Assembly (NCBI GenBank): GCA_032622095.1
Contig: CP136069.1
Coordinates: 88,560,958-88,624,957, forward strand
Origin: Siphonodentalium dalli
Taxonomy: Eukaryota; Mollusca; Scaphopoda; Gadilida; Siphonodentaliidae
DNA: 64,000 nucleotides
Reading direction: 5' to 3'
Shown here piece by piece: positions 32,996 to 44,775 of this stretch (the stretch's first letter is position 1; each line of letters opens with the position of its first letter). Position numbers and translations under genes: made by a program. The notes under the pieces are model-generated. The model saw only the letters and a program-made list of their open reading frames with translations. It was not told where the DNA came from and did not search any database.

Positions 32996-34439
32996 CTATA
33001 TCCATTATAAGATGTGAGTCAGTGATATGCCATGTTCGTTGAGAAATCAAACTACCATAATAATTACAATTTGCACAATGTTACCTAAGCAGTGCTTATA
33101 GATATATCTTTCTTTATGACAAAGAGAGCGTGCGACAAATGACGTCATGTGGGTATTTTCGCAGATAAGAGGAAGAATATGTATACAAGTGTATCAGGCA
33201 TTTATAAGACATAATACGTCTTACATTTACACTATATATGGATCGATATTTGGTCTCATTCAGTGTTCACTTATCAATAACTGCTATTGAGGTAGCAGAA
33301 CACGTGCTGTGCCCAAGTAATTGCATTGAATTCAACACGACGGGAACGGGTACGGGTAAACCAATGAACATCGTCACGGTCTCGTGGGTACTTTCAATGC
33401 AGCTCATAAAGCAATAGCGATTTGGAACGAGTGGATGTGTCCCATTGACCGGTAACCTTTCACTACGATTTTCTCACTCAAAGGTTCATGAATTACACAA
33501 AATTCCAGTCAGCTATGCGTTAACCTATTTATTGCAAGATTTCATGGGCACACATCATGTTGAATTACATAGTATAGTGTTATGTACTATTATAGACAAA
33601 TGTACTTAACACAAATTATTGAATGTTATGGGTCACTCGCAAATATAAGAGAATTCACTGGCACATGATAGGTATGCTGCACCAGCGCAGCCTTGGATTA
33701 AATGTAAAAGGTGACCAGGACATAGAATAATTGAGTTAATAGAGCCAATTTAAGTTTACAATGATAATGTATCAAATTCTACCAACAACACAGTCATTAC
33801 GATAAGACACCTCACTGCTGACCTATTAATATCAATTATATAGCAGAGCTGTCAACTAATCACTGGCTTTGTTTATGCTGAACCTTGGCATCTCTATTAA
33901 ACCTATAACATTTATAATGACCTCATACCATCTGTGGAGCGATATACTCAGCTGTGCAAAGCAGCAAAGATGTTCTAGTCCACTGTTAATAGCATGTCGT
34001 GTGTATTGTTGAAACATTTTTAAATTATATACCATAGCTTTCTTTATCTGGACCGATTTAAACCAAATTTGGTGTGAGGACTCGGGGTACCCTTGGCGGA
34101 GTTATACATATTTACTGTCTGTGTAGTGCATAGCAACGGTTGTCATAGATATTATGATAGGAAACAAGGTCACAAGTCTTTGTAATGCATCCTATGTCAC
34201 AATAGACCTGAAATATGCAATTCACAGCAACTAAAGTTGAATGAAATATTGTAATACATTCTTATATGAGCATGTTTATACTTTCGGGTAGTTGCCTAGC
34301 AACCGTTACTAAGCAGGGCCAAATATCGATGGGGTCCATTCTGAAAATTATCAGTAAGGTCCAAGGAACATATGGAAGTTTCATGCTTTTATCAATATTT
34401 GTGCAATTCTTACATTCCCATGCACCAAGCGCCTGGACT
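32996..34439. other. No gene; scattered repeat remnants
   Basis: 33631-33665 (ACTCGCAAATATAAGAGAAT..CACTGGCAC) is a remnant of one arm of the 67-bp hairpin module. 34286-34300 holds GTTGCCTAGCAACCG and 34060 holds ACCAAATTTGGTGTG. Otherwise featureless. Confidence 0.5.
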
Positions 34440-35005
34440 ATATTGGGAAATAACCGATTTTCACCCATTTTGGAAAATGGTCACCAAGTTTAAAGGCCTA
34501 TATCTCATGAATGAATTGTCTGTTTCAACAATAACGAAGTTCTCCATGTAGCATATACGATACAGATTATTTAGGAGAAAAGATAACGCATTCAAAACTG
34601 ATATATAAAATCAGTGGATAGAAAATGTATGACCCGATATGAAAAAAGCTAATATTTTGGTGAATGACCTTGACCTTTGTGTATGACCTTGACCTCTATA
34701 TGTGAAATCCCCCGTGTCAAAAGAAAGCCCACCAAGGGTGTCACCCCATATTAGTGTAAAGATAGAGTTACTGCATTAAACTTTCTAGTAGTAGACCATT
34801 ATAAGCATATTTTTTATACTGGCCAAAAACACCATTCGTTGCCATGGAAACACACATTTTGCAAACTAAGCTACACTGCCACAGTGCGCCCCAGCACTCA
34901 GATTAATTTCAGAATATAAGCTTTGAGAAAAATGTGGAAAGAATTTGCCCACCAAAATGGTACCATTCTCGGTCCTGGCTCATGGACTAATAGGCATAGT
35001 CGCTA
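34440..35005 (-). repeat. Right arm of the ~560-bp inverted repeat
   Basis: Reverse complement relative of 28150-28715. It contains GTTGCCATGGAAAC at 34838-34851 and AATGACCTTGACC words. Confidence 0.8.
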
Positions 35006-35159
35006 ATTCCGCATATTATATTGAAGAGTCAGAACTATTTTAACAATCCGTCATCATGTTTGTGTCAACTAAAACAACGCCGACCAACCAGTTACACTTC
35101 ACGTTTCATGTAAATAAATAACAACGAATTAACACAAATGGAGATGAGCCTCCAACATG

Positions 35160-35551
35160 TTAAAGGCACGGGCGGCGTTCGTTGCAGAAATATTCATATT
35201 TGTCCAAATCGCCACCAACGGAACGAATATTAAAATATATATATAATTTTGTTCATATGCCAAACGTATTCAGCGCGCAAATAGTATATTGTCAAGACGT
35301 ACGATGGTGTACGTAAACAAGAACCTTCTCGTGTTACAGAAGTTTGCCATATCCAAAAAGCCAGGTTCTGTAACGTTTTTTGCTTTTGTTTACATAACAA
35401 AGGAAAAACATTTGACAATAACATACTGTTTACGCCATATTTCTGATTGGTATAAGAACAAGGTCTGTCTATATGTTACTATGCTGTCTATTTATGACGG
35501 TTTTGACGGAGCTGAATATTTTAACAGCATACCCACCGCCAACGCCGCCCA
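35160..35551. mobile_element. Element with GGGCGGCGTT termini, copy 1
   Basis: It starts GGCACGGGCGGCGTTCGTTG and ends CCAACGCCGCCC, giving a 10-bp GC-rich inverted end around an AT-rich core. A direct second copy lies at 36006-36522. Non-autonomous; class unknown. Confidence 0.65.
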
Positions 35552-36005
35552 TATCTTTAAACACGAAGAACCTTGAACATAACCTCACTTGCAAACGCAG
35601 AGTTGCATAACGTGCAATATAAACAGCTATAGTTGTGCGATCACATTCCATCAAACGGAAGGCCCCAAAGCGAAACTGACATTACTTGCACATTTCTCAA
35701 GACAATAGCCGCTTCACAAATGACGAACGAAATATAGTTCCACATTCGAACATTTGTCATCGTTGCAATAAGTCGTCGAACACGTCAAACTAACATTTGT
35801 CTGCCATATATAAAGATGTTTCCCTTTCTAATGGTACCGATATGGACATTTCCCATGACAAACATAATTAGTTTAGTTGTATACAATTACAATTCATATC
35901 AATACGCGCGTTTCTCGGAATCTCTGCGGGTTCATATTTTCCCATCCTTCACCCAGGTCATGGTGGATAATATTAGTTTCACACCTGTCAATTCAAAATT
36001 ATTTA
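35552..36005. other. No gene between two element copies
   Basis: Unassigned sequence between copies at 35160 and 36006; nothing recognised. Confidence 0.4.
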
Positions 36006-36522
36006 AAGGCACGGGCGGCGTTCGTTGCATAAATATTCATATTTGTTCAAATCGCTATCAACAGAAGGAATATTAACACATATATAGTGTTGTTCATATG
36101 CCAAACATTATGAGCGCGTAAATAGTATATTGTCGTTAAGACGTACGATGGTGTACGTAAACAAGAACCTGCTCGTGTTACAGAAGTTTTGCTTCTGTTT
36201 ACATAACACAGCGCAATTCCATTGGTAAATCTCTCATAAATGATATAAACGGTCTTTATTATTTCCATATCAGGAAAACAGTAACAAATAACGCTCTTTA
36301 TGTTTAGCATATCCGGATCTAAACAAAAGCCAGGTTCTGTAACGTTTTTTTTGTGCTTTTGTTTACATAACAAAAGGAAAACATTGACAATAACATACTG
36401 TTTATGCCATATTTCTGATTGGTATAAGAACAAAGTCTGTCTATATTTTACTATTCTTTCTGTTTATGGCGGTTTTTGACGGAGCTGAATATTTTAACAG
36501 CATACCCATCGCCAACGCCGCC
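36006..36522. mobile_element. Element with GGGCGGCGTT termini, copy 2
   Basis: Direct copy of 35160-35551 carrying about 125 extra bases (near 36190-36325). It ends CCAACGCCGCC. Confidence 0.65.
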
Positions 36523-36799
36523 GGTAAATTATGTAATTCCCACCTATATATTTTTTAAAACAGTCAAAGTCTTTATAATACATTATTGACTATGTTACCG
36601 ACGCGAATGGGTTAAATATATTAGATAGACATAATAGGACAAGACCATTCTACATATTTCGGCATTTGAATGGAGTTTTAATTAATTTAATTAATTTCTC
36701 CGGACTTACAATTTGTATTCTTCCCATGGGTTAGAATTAATGGGACTGGAACTTCATATTTAAACTATATAGTCCCTGGTGCCTCTCAAGACGGCAACT

Positions 36800-36811
36800 G
36801 GGGGGGGGGGG
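36800..36811. repeat. Poly-G run (12 G)
   Basis: Seen directly. The 36523-37114 interval around it shows no gene. Confidence 0.9.
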
Positions 36812-37114
36812 TAACTTTTTTTCAGCAAAATCCAAACGGGCTAATGGAGGAGCGAGGCTAATACAATAGCCGATACCTCGGTATACGCCAAGTACGCCAA
36901 GAAAGTTTGACCTGGATAACCGTAAGACGTCACGCCTAACGGAGATGACGCGTCGGTGTGGGTAGAAGCTTTTGGCCCATTAAAAAAAATGGCCTAATAA
37001 TATAATGGGGAAAAATCAATGCGGCCGTTATGCGGGAGCTACAGTAGCACCTTTTTCGTTAATTTGTTTACCATTACCGGTCATGGTGCTATCGTTTTGC
37101 TAGGCAGATGCTTA

Positions 37115-37830
37115 GTGTTAGGGTTACGGCTAAGGTAGGGTTAGGTTAGGTCAGGGTTAGAGCTAGAGTTATGGTTATGGTTATGGGGTAGTCTTAGGGG
37201 TAGGTTTTTATTAGTATAGTTCAGAATTAGGGTTATGGTAAGGTTAGCGATAGGATTGCGCTATGATTAGTGTTAAAGTAAGATTATGGTTAGGGTTTTG
37301 GTTAGGGGTTGGGCTAGTATTATGGTTAAGGGTTATGAATTGTGTCATGGGTGTGATTATCCTTCGTGTTATGGATAAGATTAGTGTTTGTGGGTCTGAG
37401 TTAGGGTTATAGGTTTGGATAGGATCGGCATAAGGGCATCGATGGGGTAAGAGTCATCGTTATGTCTAGGGCTGTGGAACTGGTTGATGTTATGTGTAGG
37501 TTCAGGGTCATAAATAGCGTTAGGGTTGTGGATAGGGTTAATGATAAAACGGTGTCTGTGTTATGCAAATAATGTTGGTTATGGTTAGACTTGTGAGTTT
37601 GGGTAATGCTATGGTTATGGGTATTCATAACACGAGTGTTATGAATAGGGTTAGGGTTGAGGATATGGTTGTTAAAGCTATGGTCGAGGTTATTGTTATG
37701 GCTATGGTTGTGTATAGCGTTGGGGATAACGATCGCCTACGGTTATTGATGGGGTTATGGAGGGGATTATGGTTAGTCATTTGCTACGTCTATATATGGG
37801 GTTATGGATGGGGTTTGGGTTAGGAGTATG
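37115..37830 (+). repeat. Degenerate telomere-like GGGTTA/GGTTAT repeat
   Basis: More than 40 copies of GGTTA, GGTTAGGGTT, GGTTATGG and similar words run in one orientation over ~700 bases. The only exact telomeric stretches are short (GGGTTAGGTTAGG). Open frames over it are composition-driven. Confidence 0.85.
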
Positions 37831-38330
37831 GCAAATATAATTTTATTATGAAATACAATCACCTGAACTGAAGCCCGGATTGTGTCTACCGGAAGTCCGG
37901 ATAAAAGGTTGATATAAAATGTTGTGGACAATGTGTCCATGTTCTTCTGATTCTTGTGTTCTCTCGGGTTGTTTGCGTATAGACATGGACCTGGTGTTTT
38001 CCCAATACCGTTCGCCATTGCGATGTGGAAGTCATTGACTATCGAGTATTGATGGGACAACTGGCCAAGCTATTATGGTAATTTGTTATGATGCTGCATG
38101 GTCACACTGCCCAACCGTCTCGCGGCCAAACCTGCTCGCGGTCTATCGGTGCATTGCCTCACATATACCTATCATTGTTATTGTCCATTTCGGAGAATCG
38201 CAATCACGAATTGGCCGAATATTGTTGAAATGAGATCATAATGGAAATTTTGACCGCCAATCATAACATCTATTCATCATTATAAGGGGGTGACAGGAAG
38301 ACAGCATAGCAAGACTATGCCACCCCTCGA
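37831..38330. other. No gene seen; possible LINE 3' UTR
   Basis: Sequence leading to the tail at 38331-38428. No protein motif was found. Confidence 0.4.
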
Positions 38331-38428
38331 ATATACAATACAATATTTTAAAATGTACTTTGTATTAGTATGTGTATATTGAAATAAAATATCCTATCCT
38401 ATCCTACCATATCCTATCCTATCCTATA
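38331..38428 (+). repeat. LINE-type 3' end with (ATCCT)n tail
   Basis: GAAATAAAAT is followed by ATCCT pentamers at 38391-38425, a typical CR1/L2-group 3' terminus. Coding part absent or unrecognisable. Confidence 0.6.
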
Positions 38429-38924
38429 ATGGAAAGGTTTATAACCAGTTATAAGTATACACCTGGCGTATGGGGTGTGACTCGAGTTTAAAGCAGACAG
38501 ATGTGGTATTTTAATATCTGCACATATCATCAAAGAGAATTAACATACAGGGTTTGTTTCGCGATGAGTTTTCCGGAATGATCATACCACAACGTTATAT
38601 TTCTAATCGATAACAATCTTCTCGGTAGTTAACGATTTAATGCGTAATTAAAAGAAACGGTGTTCCGGTAAATGGGCGTGCATGATTATGTCCTTGCAGA
38701 ACAGGTTTGTAATATAGAACAATCATTTTTCGCGGAAAGCTTTTCTAATTTCTACACATGGAAGTATGTGTTCAGTTACTTTTTCCCCAGAATTACACTA
38801 ATCCTTTTTAATATAGTATTGTATGAGTCAGTATACATTTCTTGGTTCTGGTATTCGGGTGTGAATGTTTGCACGCGTCGTGTAGGAAACAAATTATTGA
38901 GATCGTCTGACATCTCACGGCGAC
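38429..38924. other. No gene seen
   Basis: The long open frame crossing 38672-39217 runs into a miniature element and is judged spurious. Confidence 0.5.
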
Positions 38925-39113
38925 CGGCATATCAAAGATGTAAACAACATTATATGTACAAGAAAACCATAGTCAGAAATGGTAACACCACCAAGATCAT
39001 ATTATTAGCCATAAATATAAATTATAATATAAAATATATTGGTTACATGAATGCACCGCCTCAGAATTCCGTTAAAAGAACTAATCCTTCAAATTATTAC
39101 AAAAAAATACGGC
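38925..39113. repeat. Dispersed repeat, paralogue of 52235-52470
   Basis: Shared words include CAGAAATGGTAAC, ATATAAAATATATTGGTT and AACTAATCCTTCAAATTATT. The similarity runs up to the insertion point of the next element. Confidence 0.8.
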
Positions 39114-39123
39114 TTATTACTGC

Positions 39124-39440
39124 TGAAGGGGTCACTCTCACCATAAAAAGTGCTGAAGGGTACATAGGATTTTCAAAATGTGCTGAAGGGTACACAAGGT
39201 TTGAAATGTCATTATAAAGGACATTCAGTCTTCGTATCTGCCATGATTTCTGTCAGAGAATAATTGTTTACGTTCCAATGAATATTAAAATGTACTGAAA
39301 ACAAACTGCTAATGGGCGCCAGACTTTCATAAACACAATTTATGTAATGGTGTTCGTGCCGATCACAAACCCTGTGTACCCTTCAGCACATTTTCAAACC
39401 ATGTGTACCCTTCATCACTTTTTTTGGGGAGAGTGACGCC
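39124..39440. mobile_element. 317-bp miniature element with ~85-bp TIRs and 10-bp TSD
   Basis: Left end GGGTCACTCTCACCAT...AAAGTGCTGAAGGGTACA is mirrored at 39365-39440 (GTGTACCCTTCATCACTTTT...GAGAGTGACGCC). TTATTACTGC occurs directly on both sides (39114-39123, 39441-39450). A long TSD with long inverted ends suggests a MULE-like or similar non-autonomous element. GTGCTGAAGGGTACA repeats within each TIR. Confidence 0.85.
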
Positions 39441-39599
39441 TTATTACTGCAGGTTTTTCATTCACCAAACCAGAAAGCTTCTAAATGCGGATCAAAAATT
39501 GTGTTCCCGCCATAAAATCTTCAAGTGTGCATGACCCAGCCAGTGTTCATACCTAAACATCGAACGCAATTAACGCGTCATAATACATGTAGTTATATA

Positions 39600-39780
39600 C
39601 TGCAACTATAAGACATCCAGCGAATACACACCCCACGAAAATGCGAAATGTGTTGTCCTGCGAGATATCCCATCGCTATAGCTCAATTTGACACGGCCAG
39701 ATTAGCTTTTCTACAATATCCTAAAACAATAAAGCTTCTTAAATCATCGGCATAGTCAATAGAACTTTCACGAACTTGGA
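39600..39780. repeat. Dispersed repeat, inverted relative at 45690-45860
   Basis: TTTGACACGGCCAGATTAG and GATATCCCATCGCTATAGCT here appear in reverse complement at 45690-45860. Confidence 0.8.
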
Positions 39781-39928
39781 CATTCCAACTACAGCTTTTA
39801 CCGGACTCGGGGTCGCGTCCCAAAATAACCGGAAAAAACAATTATCTATTTATAAAACCTACATAGGACCATGGAATTTTATAATTTGGGCCACAGTATA
39901 CACCGGTGGTGTTAATTATCCAATCAGC

Positions 39929-39968
39929 TCCTCCCCTCTCTCTCTCTCTCTTTATCTCTCCCCCTCAC

Positions 39969-40002
<34 letters not shown>
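39929..40002. repeat. (CT)n microsatellite
   Basis: CT tract with short interruptions, seen directly. Confidence 0.95.
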
Positions 40003-40005
<3 letters not shown>

Positions 40006-40244
40006 CCTCTCATCCGTCCGACCCCTGTTCACTTAATGGAGAGTTGCCGCGAAACAAAAGGGGTGCAAACTTAAGAAAAGACTTGGGATTGTTGTTTAAT
40101 CCCATTACCAATCAATCCATCTATACTATGCTATTTATTTCTTGTCAAAACTTGTATTAAATGTTCATATATGTTATTAAGATTGGAAGTAAAAGGTTTA
40201 CAGTAAATTATTGATGTTCTATAATAGCTGGCGAACTTATTTAA

Positions 40245-40723
40245 AGGTACTCAATCCGTAAAGAGGGTCCCCATCTTAACAGATTACAACAACAACAATC
40301 CGATCAGAGGGTCCTATATTACTATTTCTTTGGCTTTGGGGGTAAAAAATATTTGATTCGAGTCGAGGAACCCATCAAACAAAGCTCAGAGTTATTAGAT
40401 ATTGATTTTTGAAATTTGTTAATTGCTCGATATGAGTACTAATAACTGCCGTCAAGTTGGTAACCTGCTCGAGATTTTACGTCAAAACTCTATTCAAACA
40501 GACAAGGATGGATAACTCTATAATCAAGTGGTAATAATAACGAAATTTTGACTGTCTTCTGGGCCAGAAAGAATTCCCGATAATGAAAAATAATAGATTT
40601 CTAAAATCGATATCTAACAAATCTGAGCTTTGATGGGTGACTTCCTCGACTCGAATCAAATATTTTTGACCCCCGAAGCCATTGAAATAGTAATTGAGAG
40701 GAGTTTTATCGGATTGAGTACCT
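40245..40723. mobile_element. TTAA-flanked miniature element, type 3, long TIRs
   Basis: TTAA flanks at 40241-40244 and 40724-40727. The ends are AGGTACTCAATCCG and CGGATTGAGTACCT. Inverted similarity extends about 110-170 bases inward (ATATTTGATTCGAGTCGAGG on the left), with ~40 extra bases in the left arm. No coding capacity. TTAA targeting suggests piggyBac-like mobilisation. Confidence 0.85.
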
Positions 40724-40739
40724 TTAACTCGTTTAGGAC

Positions 40740-40806
40740 GGGAAACGGATATATCCGTTTCCCAAAACATTACCTACAGAACGGGAAAATGATATATCCG
40801 TTTCCC
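40740..40806. repeat. 24-bp perfect palindrome and imperfect repeat
   Basis: GGGAAACGGATA followed by its reverse complement at 40740-40763. ACGGGAAAATGATATATCCG with TTTCCC follows at 40781-40806. Confidence 0.9.
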
Positions 40807-42029
40807 ACTTCATGCACTTGTTATCAGCGAATGATTCTTTTATATATGCAATCAACGTCGTTTTCGATGCATCTGTCGGCGTATATAAGTGTCTGATGCC
40901 GAATTACATACTGTATAATTTCGCGAATGATTGCTTATAATTACGAAAATCCGCATATTAGTTGGTGATTAAACTAGTTTTTTAAGAAACTATATATAAA
41001 ACACTCAAATAGTAAAAATACCCAAGTGATTCTTGTGTCTGGACTTCAGCCGTTCTTTTAACCGAAAATGTGAAATTGGGTCGAGAATAAATTGGGCGAC
41101 CGACCGGAAGTTCGAGATGAACACACGCAATTCGATCTCCGTTTCCAACTTTCCAACTATACAAAACCAAGACACCACACCCGTAAACTATTAATCTGTA
41201 CTTGCTGGTGTAAATTTCACTTATTTAAAACGATTCTAGAACATCTATTGTCATAAAGACAATCCGATTCGATAACAATTCCGAAGCGGTGTTCCCAAAA
41301 TCCCCACCGAATTTGCGGTCTCCGGTGACAAACTCGAACACTTCGGAAAAGTAAACAATCGCTACAAAGGCGCATTCTATGCCCTCGTGGCCACTGCCAT
41401 GTCATATTAGTACTGACACGAAGCTGGATAAAGGCTAATACTAATAGTGGAATAGTATAGTTATGTAAAACATTCCTTTATCCCCAACTAAATTATCGCA
41501 TTTCATAGTTTCACTGATGTGTCTAATTCGTTAATTTTATTGTCACGGTATGGTAACTATGGACGCTTTTGTGAAATGGCACCGTTGGTGCATGTCGCCC
41601 AATTTCTTAAAGTACCACTGCGCATGCGCGTTGTGATGCGGGAAACGATATTCCCATCGACTGATAGAGATTGCATGTCGCTACAAAGCGTATCTAAGGG
41701 CTTTGACCAATCAAATGCACGTATTTAAGCGAAAGTAGTTGTAATTATAAATAAATGTTTTGCGCACAGTAACATATATTCAATATAGGCCGACCACTCA
41801 GTGAGGGGTCCAGGAAGATGTAACCTATTTTTGGCGTCACGTGGGGTCGTGATTCGTAACGTCATTGTTCCAAAATGACGTCGCCCAGTAGCATAAGTCG
41901 TAGACGCATAGACAAGTTTTCGGTTGGCAATCACCATTGCAGGTGAATCTTGACCTCTTCAGCGGAAGGAACAAGAAGCGGGGGCAATTTAAGTGTATTC
42001 CTGGATCCCATTTCTTTGGAAATTAATTA
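40807..42029. other. No gene seen
   Basis: Several 60-70 codon frames on both strands, none with recognisable features. No repeats stand out. Confidence 0.5.
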
Positions 42030-42680
42030 CATTTGATTCAAAATGTCGCATGCAGATATGTCGTATAGCGAACATACATAATATTCCGAAAATAGGTTGC
42101 AATTTGGTGGTATCTACCCAAATTGTTTGGAAGATTTATAGACTACGGATGATCACCAATATATATATATTATGAGTTGTCAGTAACTTGTCACGTGGAG
42201 AATTCTGTCATGAAAAATGGTCTGACCCAGCATTAAATTAACGCATATATATATTGCTATAAAATGATATAAAAGTAAGCATTTTAACTTCAGAAAACGG
42301 GACTTTTGCGGCCATTTTGAATGGCACCCTCTGTCGGTATTGGGAGATTTTCGAACAAGGCTAGTTTCAGATGTAGGCAAAATATTCCTCGACCATTTAA
42401 CTTCGGAACTTCGGAAATCATTTATATTTGATTCAAAATGTCGCAAACATATCGTCATATAGCGAAATTACAGCCCCCTAAACACATACATCTCCGAAAA
42501 TGTAACCGGTCGCAATTTGGCGGTATCTACCCAAAATTTCTAGAAGATTTCTAGACCACGTGTGATCACCCATATAGTATGAGTTGTCACGCAGAGTAAT
42601 CTGCCATGGCAAATGGTCTGACCGAACATTGAATAAACGCATAAATTGCTATAAAATTATATAAAAGTAAGCATTTTTGC
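42030..42680. repeat. Direct duplication, spacing about 395 bp
   Basis: GATTCAAAATGTCGCA, GGTATCTACCCAAA and AAATGGTCTGACC in 42030-42290 recur in order at 42430-42680, the second copy diverged by about 20 percent by eye. No gene. Confidence 0.8.
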
Positions 42681-43670
42681 AAACAATCTCGTCTGTGAGT
42701 AATGTTTGCTCAAACGAATCACGTCCCAAACGAGTTAATAGAAATGACAAACTGCCTGCATGTTTGCATAATGTATTTTGATCAAATATTCCCCAAGCAT
42801 GCACAGGCAGATTATATTGTATTATCCCATTTTGTGACCAAACAATTCCATGCCAATCTACTAAAGGTAAATTAACACAATTTAACTGTTCATTTGACAT
42901 GCCCCGAAGATATTTGTAAATAGGGTGTGTTTACCTTCGAAAAACCAGTTACCTGAACATTTCTCTCCAATAAAACTAGGACTTATATTCTGCACTTTTA
43001 TTATCTGCCGACTGCTTATGTTTCCTTAAAAAATGAGAGAATCCATTTAGTATATAGAAAGGATTAATTCCCATTTAACAATGCCGAAAATAGACGAGAC
43101 TAGGCGAAAACGGACTTGGCTCATTTGAACCTCAAATTTATGGCCGTACAAATATGTCGATAATAGATCTAAAAATAAACGCGAAATATCAATATATACA
43201 GGCTTTATATACTGAAAATAATTGTCTTAGCAATTTTCCAAATCGAATCATTCAGAATCAGTTTATTGCAAAAGCTATGAATTAACATGCAAAATGTATA
43301 CATATATGTACAATAGCAGGAAACGATAGTGGCTATAATCTTATACTCAATGTACCCATGCCACATAATACCATATGTATGTTTATCTATCTCAACCCCT
43401 CTGGTGAAGGCACGCCCATTCGGGCCATGTTGTCACCAACATCGAATAATGCAGGCGAACAGCAGTTATATGTACCCCCGGTCTCAACAAATGGGATATG
43501 TTTTGAAATGGGGAGTTCCCACTGTTTCGATGACTGTTTTAAATTTTTCGCACAAATGATCTTTATTTTTGTGATATCAGAAACATACTAAAAAGGAACG
43601 CTCTTATTTTTCCATATATACACTGTAGAAAGACAGGCCTCAAAATGTGATGCCGGGCATTTACATAATT
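42681..43670. other. No gene seen
   Basis: AT-rich. CAGTTTATTGCAAAAGC near 43258 resembles the last bases of a minus-strand LINE, but nothing further supports it. Confidence 0.4.
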
Positions 43671-44063
43671 ATCTCCCCCAGAGGGTTAATTTGGTGACGC
43701 TACCCCGAATAGCGGACTAGCATCACCAAATTCACACCCTGGGGACCTGATTCTTCTGAGAACTCATTTGCTATGAGATTATACTCGGATTAATGTTTTA
43801 GATGGTGATGTGTACCCATTGGGCAGCTCGATTATGAATTGTGTCGTCTGCGAATTTGGGTTGAAAAGAGAAACAAGCCTAAAAATATAAAGAAAGTTTC
43901 TTAAGAAGTTTCTAAAGAAACTAAAAAAAGTTGACAAAAATGTACTTTCCAGATTAGATGAGGCCTAAGCAGAATGTAGTCCACAGTGGGTGAACTTATT
44001 GATGCTATAGCCCGACGTGCAGGGTAGCGTCACTAAATTCACCCACTGGGACCTCGTTCTGTC
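43671..44063 (-). mobile_element. Hairpin-pair element, copy in reverse orientation
   Basis: Hairpins at 43671-43757 and 43969-44063 surround a ~210-bp core. The core matches 49705-49905 in reverse complement (TTCATAAT-GAG-TGCCCAATG and AGATGAGGCCTAAG). This establishes a real element family. Confidence 0.8.
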
Positions 44064-44564
44064 AGGCTCCATATTTTGAGGCCCGAGGAAAGACGTGACC
44101 CGAGTTTTCTAAATTCTTTCTATGACTTTGAAAAAGTCCTTAGCATAATTACCGACCCATTCTGCATCCTGGTACCGGATCGTTATATAATAAAATCAAG
44201 CACGCGTTTAAACTTCGAATCGCCACCGGGCTTCAAATTCAATACACATCCTATACACATAATGACGTGTTTGTTGAGTAAACGGCTACACCCCAAATTA
44301 ATCATATATAGAGTGGCTTATATACGAGTTCTTTGGAGTGTTGAACCCGGCACTGATTGGCAGCACACCTAATTTCATTTCAATGACATAATACCACATG
44401 ACGTTTGTTGATATACACCTATACACTGAAAGAAATTACTTAAACAGGGTGACTAAGTTTGGTAAGTCAAACACTTGTCCTCTGAAAAACTATCTTAACT
44501 AATTTATCTTAGTCAAATTTACAAACGTTTGGTTTTGTAATTTTGACTAAAAAGTGGTTGCAGC
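44064..44564. other. No gene seen
   Basis: A 98-codon frame (44076-44372) has no recognisable features. Confidence 0.4.
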
Positions 44565-44760
44565 ATGTGTTTTTGAGACAATGCACGTTTTGTGGATTGG
44601 GTGGTATTCGAACACCAAGCCGTGACGGCGAGTGCGCACTGCAACTCAAATTAAGTACAGCGTCAATGCCACAGGACCACCGGAGCGACCACAACAAAGA
44701 AAGCTCAAATGGCCTCTGTGTTCTGACGTCGCACTTATAGGACACACGTACTAACACGTA
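44565..44760 (-). repeat. Possible tRNA-derived SINE-like repeat
   Basis: The minus strand holds GGTGTTCGAATACC, close to a pol III B-box. TTTTTGAGACAATGCAC and AAGCTCAAATGGCC words recur at 55780-55800 and 57600-57615. An A-box and a tail could not be placed, so SINE status is tentative. Confidence 0.35.
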
Positions 44761-44775
44761 CTGATACAATGAGGC

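Noticed and set aside
37115-37830. True telomere
   Set aside because: The repeats are degenerate, interstitial and lack tandem TTAGGG arrays.
38672-39217. 181-codon open frame
   Set aside because: Its last third is the terminal repeat of the 39124-39440 miniature element, and the rest has no protein-like features.
44543-44740. Functional tRNA gene suggested by a B-box-like GGTGTTCGAATACC
   Set aside because: No A-box at the right distance, no cloverleaf arms could be paired, and copies elsewhere are split by insertions.
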